Shown one piece after another: positions 43,808 to 51,384 of a stretch of DNA of 64,000 nucleotides (position 1 is the stretch's first letter; each line of letters opens with the position of its first letter). A program made the translations under genes and the position numbers. Source of the DNA: DATARH01 sp963778385 (lineage in GTDB: Bacteria; Pseudomonadota; Alphaproteobacteria; ATCC43930; CGMCC-115725); contig CAVZUA010000016.1 in NCBI GenBank assembly GCA_963778385.1, positions 310,001-374,000 on the forward strand. Direction: 5' to 3'. The notes under the pieces are model-generated. The model was not told the origin of the DNA. It searched no databases and saw only the letters and a list, made by a program, of their open reading frames with translations.

Positions 43808-44749
43808 ATGTCGCTGGCCGAAGCTCCCGCCGTCCGCAAGCCCACTTTGCTCGACCAGGAAGAGCGGCGCTTCCCGCTGCGACTCGGCGTCGAAATCCGC
43901 AAGATCCGCGACCTGTTCCGTGCCGCCACGCGCAACCAGTGGGACCCGCGCACCGATATCGACTGGGCGGCGCTCGACGAGCTCGACATCGACGACGCGC
44001 ACCGCTATGCGGCGCGGATGTATTGGAGCCGGCGCGCCTGGTCGGAATACGGCGCGATCTCGGAAAGCCCGGCGCTGCTGATCCGCTTCTGCCAGGAACG
44101 GCGCGAGCCGGATTTGCGCTATTTCTTCACCATCCGCACCCAGGAGGAGTCGCGCCACGCCGAGGCCTGCTATCTGATGGCCGAGCATCTCGGCGGCTAT
44201 ATCCAGCAGCCGGCGCTGGTCGATTTCCAGAAATCGGTGGCGACGCACGGCGTGCGCAAGATGGCACTCGACCCCGAGACACCATTGGAAGCGATCATCG
44301 CCGCGCTGGTCTGCGCCGCCGAGGAGGTGGCGTTCGACGTGTTCCGCCACCTCGTCGAGATCACCCCCAACAAGGCCGCGAACCAGGTGCTGCGCAACAT
44401 CATGCGCGACGAGGTGCGGCATTGCGGGTTTGGCTGGGCCTATCTCGAACACCGCATCCCGCAGATGACCCGCGCCGAGATCGATGTCTGCGAGCAGGCG
44501 GTCATCACCATGATCCGCGATGTCGAGATGAACGGCTATCACAGCGCCTGGCTCGCCCCCGACAGCCCGGCGGCGCGCGACGAGGTCGAAGCCGACCGCC
44601 TGACCTGGGAAGCCGGGCTCGGCGCTACCACCGAGGAGCTGGAAAAGCCGGTCTTCGTCCAGTCGGTGCAGAGCATCCGCGAGCGCCTCGCGCCGTTCGG
44701 CATCATCATCTCGATGTTCGAACACCCGAAATTCGCCGGACTGGTTTAG
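43808..44749 (+). CDS. Ferritin-like diiron protein, intact metal site
   Basis: 313 residues, helical. The expected four-helix diiron ligands are all present: Glu80 in SRRAWSEYGA, the ExxH in TQEESRHAEACY (Glu114, His117), a glutamate in CAAEEVAFDVF (172/173), and the second ExxH in IMRDEVRHCGFGW (Glu202, His205). This places it among ferritin-like oxygenase/oxidase proteins, but I cannot name the reaction. No signal peptide. A paralogue with a damaged site follows at 44868. The upstream ABC operon is 230 bases away across a repeat. Confidence 0.82.
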   Translation: MSLAEAPAVRKPTLLDQEERRFPLRLGVEIRKIRDLFRAATRNQWDPRTDIDWAALDELDIDDAHRYAARMYWSRRAWSEYGAISESPALLIRFCQERREPDLRYFFTIRTQEESRHAEACYLMAEHLGGYIQQPALVDFQKSVATHGVRKMALDPETPLEAIIAALVCAAEEVAFDVFRHLVEITPNKAANQVLRNIMRDEVRHCGFGWAYLEHRIPQMTRAEIDVCEQAVITMIRDVEMNGYHSAWLAPDSPAARDEVEADRLTWEAGLGATTEELEKPVFVQSVQSIRERLAPFGIIISMFEHPKFAGLV

Positions 44750-44763
44750 CGCTATGCCGTTAC

Positions 44764-44864
44764 CCCCACCCCAACCCTCCCCCGCTGGCGGGGGAGGGGG
44801 TTCGCCGCGGCGCTTGCAAACAGGCTCCCTCCCCCGCAAGCGGGGGAGGGTCGGGGTGGGGGGC
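44764..44864. repeat. Family C hairpin repeat
   Basis: ccccaccccaaccctccccc gctggcgggggagggggttc ... aagcgggggagggtcggggt. Its last bases (gggtggggggctag) stand directly before the ATG of the second diiron protein and probably serve as its ribosome site. Confidence 0.8.
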
Positions 44865-44867
44865 TAG

Positions 44868-45779
44868 ATGCCGCGCTCCTTCAGCGGCGCCATTCCCACC
44901 GAGCAGCGGTTTCCGCTGCATCTCGAACCCGCGATCCGCACCATCCGCGACCTTTACGACGAGGCAAAGCAATCGCGCTGGGACCCGGAGCGCGACATCC
45001 CGTGGGGGCAATTCGACCCGTCGCGCTACGCGCCGGAAACGCTGGCAGCGGCGCGGCTGTCGTGGAGCCGCAAGGCGTGGACCGAATATGGCGGGCTGCC
45101 CGAGACGCCGGCGCTGATCATCCGCTTCTGCCTGGAACACGAGCGCGAGAGCGACCCGAAATATTTCCTCACCGTGCGCAACACCGAGGAGGCCTGGCAC
45201 CTTGAATGCTGCCACCGCTTTGCGGAATTGTGCGGCGGGTTTGTCGAGGAGCCGGTCGACGCGGCGTATCGCGCGCTGTTCGAGCAAGGGCTGCACCGCC
45301 AGGCGCTCGATGCCGCGCGCAGCCTCGACGCCTATGTTGCGGCGCAATGCGGCATCGGCGACGGGCTCGATCTCGAACTCTGCCGGCTGCATCGCGACAA
45401 GGCGCGCGACCCGGTCGCCCATGCGATCCTCGACCGGCTGGCGCGCGACAAGGCGCGGCACGCGGCGTTCGGCTGGTTCTACCTTGAAACTCGCGCCGCG
45501 GCGTGGGGCGACGCCGACCGCGCGGCGATCGCCGCTGAGGTCGGGCAGGTGATCCGCGATGTCGAACTGAAGGGCTTCCGCTGCGTCTGGCTCGCCGACG
45601 CGGCCGGCGAGATCGTCGAGGCCGACCGCCTGACCCGCGACGCCGGCCTCGGCGCCGCGACCCGCGCCGAGGAAGAGCCGGTGCTGCGCCGCTTCCTCGC
45701 CGACACGACGGCCCAGTTCGCGCGGCTGGGGATTGAGATTTCTCCTCCCGTGTCATTCCGGGGCGCCGCGCAGCGGTGA
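44868..45779 (+). CDS. Ferritin-like diiron paralogue with degenerate metal site
   Basis: 303 residues, clearly homologous to the 43808 product over its whole length (for example SRKAWTEYGG, ALIIRFCLE, FGWFYLETR, VIRDVELKGF). It keeps the first half-site (Glu73; Glu108/His111 in NTEEAWHLECC). The second half is altered: the helix that carries EE in the first copy reads GIGDGLDLE, and the last motif is RDKARH with Lys195 replacing the ligand glutamate. It is therefore predicted not to hold two irons normally, and may be a partner or scaffold subunit. The last residues (VSFRGAAQR) are encoded by a family A repeat. Confidence 0.8.
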   Translation: MPRSFSGAIPTEQRFPLHLEPAIRTIRDLYDEAKQSRWDPERDIPWGQFDPSRYAPETLAAARLSWSRKAWTEYGGLPETPALIIRFCLEHERESDPKYFLTVRNTEEAWHLECCHRFAELCGGFVEEPVDAAYRALFEQGLHRQALDAARSLDAYVAAQCGIGDGLDLELCRLHRDKARDPVAHAILDRLARDKARHAAFGWFYLETRAAAWGDADRAAIAAEVGQVIRDVELKGFRCVWLADAAGEIVEADRLTRDAGLGAATRAEEEPVLRRFLADTTAQFARLGIEISPPVSFRGAAQR

Positions 45780-45792
45780 ACCCGGAACCCAT
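45752..45792. repeat. Family A repeat, left half, split by the IS
   Basis: gtcattccggggcgccgcgc then agcggtgaacccggaaccca t. The right half continues at 47154 with atgaacacgg, so the original repeat was interrupted exactly within its CCCATGAACACGG segment. Confidence 0.85.
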
Positions 45793-45808
45793 ATGTGGAC
45801 GGCCCCCG

Positions 45809-46040
45809 TTGTGCAAGGTGTCAGCGGTGAGCTGGTCTGGTCGCTTGCGGTCATATGTCCGGCCTTTGTGTGCGGTCGGTGTGACCGCTGGCCCAGATGG
45901 GTTGCGCGGATCGGGTCCCGAACATGAAGGTGACGTTGCAACGCCATTGGGTTCCGCGGGGTGTCCCGATCCTCGGTTCGACCGATTGCCATCTCGCTGC
46001 TGTCCTCGCAATCGCCAGGCGGGTTAAGAGGATGTGCCGG
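45809..46040 (-). ncRNA. Putative bridge/seek RNA region of the IS1111 element
   Basis: Non-coding end downstream of the transposase. On the leftward strand it contains GGAACCCA (complement of 45948-45955) and TTCATG (complement of 45923-45928), separated by 19 bases around the palindrome CGTTGCAACG (45934-45943). These match the two sides of the split target CCGGAACCCAT/GAACACGG in the antiparallel arrangement expected of a target-binding loop. A further 6-bp hairpin GCGGTC/GACCGC lies at 45872-45888. The RNA itself is inferred; exact ends are unknown. Confidence 0.4.
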
Positions 46041-47078
46041 TCACGCCGCGTGCGGCCGGCGGTAAACTTCGCCGCTTACCATCATCGCCCACAGCGTGCG
46101 GGCCATCTTGTTGGCGAGGGCGACGGCGGCGAGCTTCTTGCCCTTGCGCGCCAGCAGGGCGAGCAACCAGGGCGAAGCCCGCCCCGGTCGTGCCGTCCGG
46201 ATCACCGCGGTGGCGCCGAGCACCAGGAGGCGGCGCAGGTCCTGGTCGCCTTGCCGGCTGATCCTGCCGGGATGGTGACGGCCGGCGGTTGCATTCTCCT
46301 TGGGCGTGATGCCGGTCCAGGCGGCAAAGTGCCGGCCCGAGCGGAACCCCTTGGGGTCGGACACCTTGAGGGTGAAGCTCACCGCGCCGATCGGGCCGAT
46401 GCCGGGCTGGGTCGCCAGGCATTGGCTCACCGGGTCCTCGCGATGCCACGCCATCAGCTCGGCCTCGAGCGCCTTGAGCCGGGCCTCGATCGCCGCGACC
46501 TGGCCGGACAGCACGCCGAGCATCTCCAGCGCCAACGCCGGGGCGCCCGCGTCGTGCGCCTGCTGCAGCAGCTCGCCCGCCTTGCCGGCTCCCTTGGCGG
46601 CGATCACCCCAAACTCCGCCGCATGCCCGCGCATCGCGTTGATCAGCATCGTGCGCTGCTTGACCAGCAACGCGCGCACCTTCAAGAGCATCAGCATTGC
46701 CTGTTGCTCGGCGCTCTTCACCGCCACAAACCGCATCCCCGGTCGGCTCATCGCCTCGCAGATCGCCCCCACGGGTCAAGCCCGTGGGCTGAAGGCCCAC
46801 GCGTCGGCCGCGTCGTGCTTGCCGCGCTTGACGTAAGGCTTGACGTATTGCGGCGGCAGCAGCACCACCTCGTGCCCCAGACCGCGCAGCACTCGCGCCC
46901 AGTGATGCGAGGCGCCGCACGCCTCCAGGCCGATCCGCGTCGGTGCCAGCGCGCTCATCACCTTCACAAACGCCCCGCGCCGCACCTGACGGCGCAGCAC
47001 CGGCTGTTCCGCTTCATCGACGCCGTGCACTTGAAAGAGATGCTTGGAGGTATCAACGCCAACTCGGATAATCGCCAT
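46041..47078 (-). pseudogene. IS110-family transposase interrupted by an in-frame stop
   Basis: The 346-codon frame begins MAIIRVGVDTSKHLFQVHG at 47078 after AAGGAGCCGTCCG. The RuvC-like DEDD residues are seen as Asp9, Glu52 in IGLEACG, and Asp89/Asp92 in GKHDAADA. The second domain has QPGIGPIGAVSFTLK, AAWTGITPKENATAG, and the serine of GRISRQGDQDLRRLL. At codons 94-104 an eleven-codon segment (46768-46800) made of two hairpins has replaced or been inserted at the usual glutamate codon, and carries a TGA (46776-46778). The frame is otherwise intact, so the gene is recently inactivated, or depends on stop read-through. Confidence 0.85.
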
Positions 47079-47153
47079 CGGACGGCTCCTTTTGCTGAGA
47101 TTCAACATCACAGCCTGGCACACCAGATGCCGTCGGGGGCCGTCCACCCCAAC

Positions 47154-47258
47154 ATGAACACGGTTCGCGACAGTATTTGTTCGAACGATCGAGCCCATTG
47201 CACGACAGCCCGTGTTCATGGGTTCCGGGCCCAGCCCTGTGGGCTGTCCCGGAATGAC
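47154..47258. repeat. Family A repeat, right half, split by the IS
   Basis: atgaacacggttcgcgacag ... cccgtgttcatgggttccgg ... ctgtcccggaatgac. Completes the palindrome begun at 45752. Confidence 0.85.
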
Positions 47259-47272
47259 AAGCGGAAGGTGCG

Positions 47273-48082
47273 ATGATCGAAGAGGCGTTCGAGGCGGAGT
47301 ACAACATCCGCCGCCGGCATCCCGACAGCCCGCAGCATTACGCGCGGTACGCCGCCGACAGCGCCGCCGCGCGGGCCGCACTCGATGGACGGCTCGACCT
47401 CCGCTACGGCGAGGCGCCGGGCGAGACGCTCGACTTTTTCCCGGCCGCGCGCGCCGATGCCCCGATGTTTCTCTTTATCCATGGCGGCTATTGGCGGGCG
47501 CTCGACAAAAGTGATTTCACCTTTATCGCGCCGCCCTTTGTCGCGGCGGGGATCGCCGTGGCGTTGGTCAATTACGACCTGACCCCAAAGGTCACGGTCG
47601 AGACGATTGTCGCCCAGACCCAACGTGCCATCCGCTCGGTTTATGACCACACGAAGCTGCCGTTCGACCGAGACCGGCTGGTCGTCGGCGGGCATTCGGC
47701 CGGCGGGCAGCTCACCGCGATGGCGCTGGCCGTCGAGCCGCGTCTGCCAATCGCCGCCGGGATCGCGATGTCGGGAGTGTTCGACCTCGTGCCGCTGCTC
47801 AAGACCAACGTCAACGTGCAGCTGACCCTCGACGAGGCGCGCGCCCGCGCGTTGAGCCCGGCGCGCCACCCGCGCCCCAATCGCGCGCCCGACCTCATTT
47901 GTGTCGGCGGCGCGGAGAGTGACAGCTTTATCTGGCAGTCGCGCGCCTATGCCGAAAAGGTCGGCAAAACGGCGAAGGTCTATCCGGGGCTCGACCACTA
48001 TACGATCATGTCGGCGCTCGCCGACCCGGCAAGCGATGTGCATGGCGATGTCCGCCGGGTGATCGAGGGGACGTGCCCATGA
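47273..48082 (+). CDS. Alpha/beta hydrolase, arylformamidase-like
   Basis: 269 residues. The oxyanion motif is LFIHGGYWRALDKSDF (HGGYW form), the nucleophile elbow is VGGHSAGGQLTAMA, and the histidine is in GLDHYTIM. The N-terminus AEYNIRRRHPDSPQHYARYA is also usual for this group, which includes kynurenine formamidases and related esterases. The ATG follows GGAAGGTGCG. It overlaps the molybdenum hydroxylase gene by four bases, so the two products probably act in one pathway. Confidence 0.87.
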   Translation: MIEEAFEAEYNIRRRHPDSPQHYARYAADSAAARAALDGRLDLRYGEAPGETLDFFPAARADAPMFLFIHGGYWRALDKSDFTFIAPPFVAAGIAVALVNYDLTPKVTVETIVAQTQRAIRSVYDHTKLPFDRDRLVVGGHSAGGQLTAMALAVEPRLPIAAGIAMSGVFDLVPLLKTNVNVQLTLDEARARALSPARHPRPNRAPDLICVGGAESDSFIWQSRAYAEKVGKTAKVYPGLDHYTIMSALADPASDVHGDVRRVIEGTCP

Positions 48083-50457
48083 ACGATATTGCACCGCCGA
48101 CGGCCGGACCTTGGATCGGGCGGTCGATCAAACGTCGCGAGGACCAGCGGCTGCTGACCGGCCAGGGGCAGTTCGTCGCCGATATCGTGCTGCCGAAGAT
48201 GCTGCATGCGGTGCTGGTGCGCAGCCCGCTGGCGCATGCTCTCATCCGCGCGGTGGACCTTGGACGCGCCAAAGCGGCGCCCGGCGTCATCGACGCGCTG
48301 GACGGCGCCGACCTGCTGCAACTACTGCCGCCGATCCCCGAGGGGCAGATTTCGCTGCCGCCGAAATGGACGACGCAGATCCAGCACAAATTCCTCAACC
48401 CGCAGGAGCCGTTGCTGGCGCATGACAAGGCGCGGCATGTCGGCGAGGCGCTGGCGATCATCGTCGCCGAGACCCGGAACCAGGCCGAGGACGCCGCCGA
48501 GCTGGTCACCCTGGACCTCGAAGAACTGCCGGCGGTGGTCGATCCTGAGGCCGCGGTCCGCCCCGACAGCCCCATCGTTCATGACCGGTTCAACACCAAC
48601 CTCATCGGCGAATTCTCGGTCGGTCGCGGCGATGCCGTCGGCGCGATGGCGACGGCGCCGCATCGCCTGAAGCGCCGCTTCTATCATCACCGCTACGCCG
48701 CCGTGCCGATGGAGACGCGTGGCGTGCTCGCCGATTACGATCGGCGCACCGACTCGGTGACGATCTGGTCGTCGACCCAGGTCGTGCATTGGGTGCGGCG
48801 CGAGGCGGCGGCGCTGCTCGGCATTCCCGAGGCGCGGGTGCGCTGCATCGCGCCCGATGTCGGCGGCGGGTTTGGCGGCAAGGGGCATGTCTATCCCGAG
48901 GACATGCTGACGGCGTTTCTCGCGTGCCGGCTGGCCCGCCCAGTGCGCTGGATCGAGGGGCGCGCCGAGCACCTGCAGAGCGCGACCCATTCGCGCGACC
49001 AGCTGCATGATGTCGAGGTCGGCTTCGACGATGACGGCCGCATCCTCGCGCTGACCGACAGCTATATCGTCGATTGCGGCGCCTGGAACCCGATCGGCTC
49101 GGGCGTCGCCTACAACACCGCCGTCCATCTGACCGGCCCGTACAAGATCGAGAATTACGCCGCCACCGGCCGCATCGCGGTGACCAACAAGGTGCCGAAC
49201 GCGCCCTATCGCGGCGCCGGGCGCCCCGAGGCGGCCTTCGCGATGGAGCGGACGATCGACCTGATCGCCCGCACGCTTGGCCTGGAGCCGGCCGAAGTGC
49301 GCCGCCGCAACATCATCCCGGCGGCGGAGATGCCGTATCGCGTCGGCATGCCCTATCGTGACGGCGAGCCGATCGTCTACGACAGCGGCGACTATCCCGC
49401 GGCGCTGGAAAAGGCGCTCGACGCGGTGGGCGGCGTCGCGGCGTTCCGCGAGCGGCAGGCGGCGGCACGCGCGGAGGGCCGGCATCTCGGGCTCGGCATC
49501 GGCTTCTACATCGAGGGCACCGGCGTCGGGCCGTTCGAGAGCGCCTTTGTCCGCGTCGATCCGACCGGCAAAATCTACATCTCCGGCGGCGCCGCGCCGC
49601 AGGGCCAAGGGATGGAGACGATCTTCGCGCAGATCACCGCCGATCTGTGGAAGGTGCGGCCCGATGATGTCGTCGTCTCGCTGGCCGACACCGGGTCGAT
49701 CGCGATCGGCTTTGGCACGATGGCGAGCCGCAGCACGGTGACCCTGTCCGGTGCCCTGTTCCATGCCAGCGAGCGGCTGCGCGACAAGGTGTTCTCGATC
49801 GCCGCCAACATCCTCGAATGCGCGCCGGCCGATCTCGAATTGCGCGATGGCGGCGTCGGCATCGCCGGGGTGCCGGCGGCGACGCTGTCCTTGTCGCGCA
49901 TCGCCCGCGCCGCGATGCCGAGCTGGAGCAACGAGCGCCCGCCGGGCGTTGATGCCGGGCTGGAGGAAACCTTCTACTGGCAGCCGCCGACCGTGACCTG
50001 GAGCTACGCGGTGCATGTCGCGATCGTCGAGGTCGATGCCGAGACCGGCCGGGTGCGGATCGATACCTACGCGGTCGCCCATGATTGCGGCAACGTGATC
50101 AACCCGATGCTGGTCGAGGGGCAGATCCACGGCGGCGCGGTGCAGGGCCTCGGCGGCATCCTCTATGAGGCGATCGCCTACGACGCGAATGGCCAGCTAT
50201 TGAGCGGCTCGTTTATGGATTATGCGATGCCGATCGCCGCCGACATACCGGATTTCAAGATCGTTCACATGCATTCGCCGTCACCGCTCAACCCGCTGGG
50301 CGTGAAGGGTGTCGGCGAAGGCGGCGCGGTGGCGCCCCCCGTGGCGGTCGCCAACGCGGTGTGCGATGCGCTTGCCGGTCTCGGCCTCGAAATCAACGCG
50401 ACGCCGCTGCGCCCGGCGGAAATCGCCAAGCTGGTGAAGGCAAAGGTTCTGCCTTGA
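48079..50457 (+). CDS. Xanthine dehydrogenase family molybdopterin-binding large subunit
   Basis: 792-residue molybdenum hydroxylase catalytic subunit. WIGRSIKRREDQRLLTGQGQ (N-terminal aldehyde-oxidase a/b hammerhead), PDVGGGFGGKGHVYPEDMLT, NAPYRGAGRPEAAFAMERTI, GGAAPQGQGMETIF, and the catalytic glutamate of KGVGEGGAVAPP. The AYRGAGR-type loop without the CO dehydrogenase cysteine signature argues for an aldehyde- or heterocycle-oxidising enzyme, not CO dehydrogenase. The [2Fe-2S] and FAD subunit genes are not adjacent, so it is an orphan here. The ATG at 48079 overlaps the hydrolase stop. Confidence 0.92.
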   Translation: MNDIAPPTAGPWIGRSIKRREDQRLLTGQGQFVADIVLPKMLHAVLVRSPLAHALIRAVDLGRAKAAPGVIDALDGADLLQLLPPIPEGQISLPPKWTTQIQHKFLNPQEPLLAHDKARHVGEALAIIVAETRNQAEDAAELVTLDLEELPAVVDPEAAVRPDSPIVHDRFNTNLIGEFSVGRGDAVGAMATAPHRLKRRFYHHRYAAVPMETRGVLADYDRRTDSVTIWSSTQVVHWVRREAAALLGIPEARVRCIAPDVGGGFGGKGHVYPEDMLTAFLACRLARPVRWIEGRAEHLQSATHSRDQLHDVEVGFDDDGRILALTDSYIVDCGAWNPIGSGVAYNTAVHLTGPYKIENYAATGRIAVTNKVPNAPYRGAGRPEAAFAMERTIDLIARTLGLEPAEVRRRNIIPAAEMPYRVGMPYRDGEPIVYDSGDYPAALEKALDAVGGVAAFRERQAAARAEGRHLGLGIGFYIEGTGVGPFESAFVRVDPTGKIYISGGAAPQGQGMETIFAQITADLWKVRPDDVVVSLADTGSIAIGFGTMASRSTVTLSGALFHASERLRDKVFSIAANILECAPADLELRDGGVGIAGVPAATLSLSRIARAAMPSWSNERPPGVDAGLEETFYWQPPTVTWSYAVHVAIVEVDAETGRVRIDTYAVAHDCGNVINPMLVEGQIHGGAVQGLGGILYEAIAYDANGQLLSGSFMDYAMPIAADIPDFKIVHMHSPSPLNPLGVKGVGEGGAVAPPVAVANAVCDALAGLGLEINATPLRPAEIAKLVKAKVLP

Positions 50458-50465
50458 AGATTTAC

Positions 50466-50540
50466 CACCCCGGCGAAGGCCGGGGCCTATAGTTCAGCCG
50501 TTCGAGAGGTTGACATATGGGTCCCGGCCTTCGCCGGGAA
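50466..50540. repeat. Family D repeat
   Basis: accccggcgaaggccggggc ... gggtcccggccttcgccggg. Between the convergent hydroxylase and enoyl-CoA hydratase genes; may terminate both. Confidence 0.75.
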
Positions 50541-50563
50541 GGTTGTAACGAGGGTCCGCGCAC

Positions 50564-51382
50564 CTACTCCCGGAACTGCGCCGAACGCCAGCGGACGGCG
50601 GCGGGGACACCTTCGGTCGCGGCGATTTCGCGGAATTTGGCGCCGAGCTCGGTGGTGGTCGCATACAGCGGACCGCAGGCGTCGAGCCCGGCATAGAGCG
50701 CGGTGCGGAACCCGGCGGCGTCGGCGACGCGGTTTACCGCGCGCTTGGTCGTGTAGAGCGCCTCCGGCGAGATCAGCGACAACCGCTTGGCGTATTTGAG
50801 GCTCGCCTCGCGCAGTTCGGCGAGCGGCACGACGCGGTTGACCATGCCGAGGTCGAGCGCGGTCCGGGCGTCAATCTGGTCGCCAAAATAGAGGAGCTCG
50901 CGGGCCTTTTTGTAGCCGATGATCATCGGCATGACGATCGCCGGCCCGACCGCCGAGAAACGTATCTCGGGTTCGCCGAAGGTCGCGTTGTCGGCGGCGA
51001 TGGTAATGTCGCACAACATCACCAGCTCGCACCCGCCGCCCAGCACATGGCCCTGCACCGAGGCGATCACCGGCTTTCTCATCAGCCACGGCGTCATCTG
51101 GAACTCCAGCTCGGGCTGGAGGTGCGCATGCGCCTTGACCGGGTCGTCGCGCCAATCGTTGGCGCCTTCCGGCTTGGCGCCGATATCAAAGCCGGCGCAA
51201 AAGCTGCGGCCGTTGGCGCGCAGCAGCACGACGCTGGTCGTCTCGTCGGCATCGGCCTTGGCGAAGGCGGCTGTCAACCCCTGTCGCAGCTCCGCGCTGA
51301 TCGCGTTGAGCTTGTCGGGGCGGTTGAGGGTGATGATGCCGACCTTTTCGTCGACCTCGTAGAGCACGATGTCGTCCGCCAT
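50564..51382 (-). CDS. Enoyl-CoA hydratase/isomerase family protein
   Basis: 272-residue crotonase-fold enzyme. LNRPDKLNAISAELRQGL, ANGRSFCAGFDIGAK (oxyanion hole), VQGHVLGGGCELVMLCDITI and FGEPEIRFSAVGPAIVMP. A ~20-residue insert after the first oxyanion motif (PEGANDWRDDPVKAHAHLQP) is larger than in standard hydratases. The start ATG at 51382 follows GGGAGGTGACA. It is two bases from the stop of the acyl-CoA synthetase gene, so coupled to it; the two could activate and process one acid. Confidence 0.9.
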   Translation of the reverse strand: MADDIVLYEVDEKVGIITLNRPDKLNAISAELRQGLTAAFAKADADETTSVVLLRANGRSFCAGFDIGAKPEGANDWRDDPVKAHAHLQPELEFQMTPWLMRKPVIASVQGHVLGGGCELVMLCDITIAADNATFGEPEIRFSAVGPAIVMPMIIGYKKARELLYFGDQIDARTALDLGMVNRVVPLAELREASLKYAKRLSLISPEALYTTKRAVNRVADAAGFRTALYAGLDACGPLYATTTELGAKFREIAATEGVPAAVRWRSAQFRE

Positions 51383-51384
51383 TG

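Larger units (their letters stand above)
45793..47153 (-). mobile_element. IS1111-group element (IS110 family)
   Basis: Boundaries are inferred from the interrupted family A repeat, giving about 1.36 kb with a possible shared AT at the junctions. Perfect 14-bp subterminal inverted repeats GTGGACGGCCCCCG (45795-45808) and CGGGGGCCGTCCAC (47134-47147) are diagnostic of the IS1111 subgroup. The transposase (leftward) occupies 46041-47078. The long non-coding end (about 230 bases) is downstream of the gene, as in IS1111 elements, and would hold the guide RNA. No target duplication beyond two bases is visible, also as expected. Confidence 0.85.

Noticed and set aside
46776..46778. TGA in the transposase as a selenocysteine codon
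   Set aside because: It lies in a hairpin loop, but bacterial SECIS elements sit just downstream of the codon, and the position in the family is not cysteine. A small insertion explains it better.
48079..50457. CO dehydrogenase large subunit (CoxL form I)
   Set aside because: The active-site loop is AYRGAGR-like, not the cysteine-containing CoxL signature, and coxM/coxS are absent.
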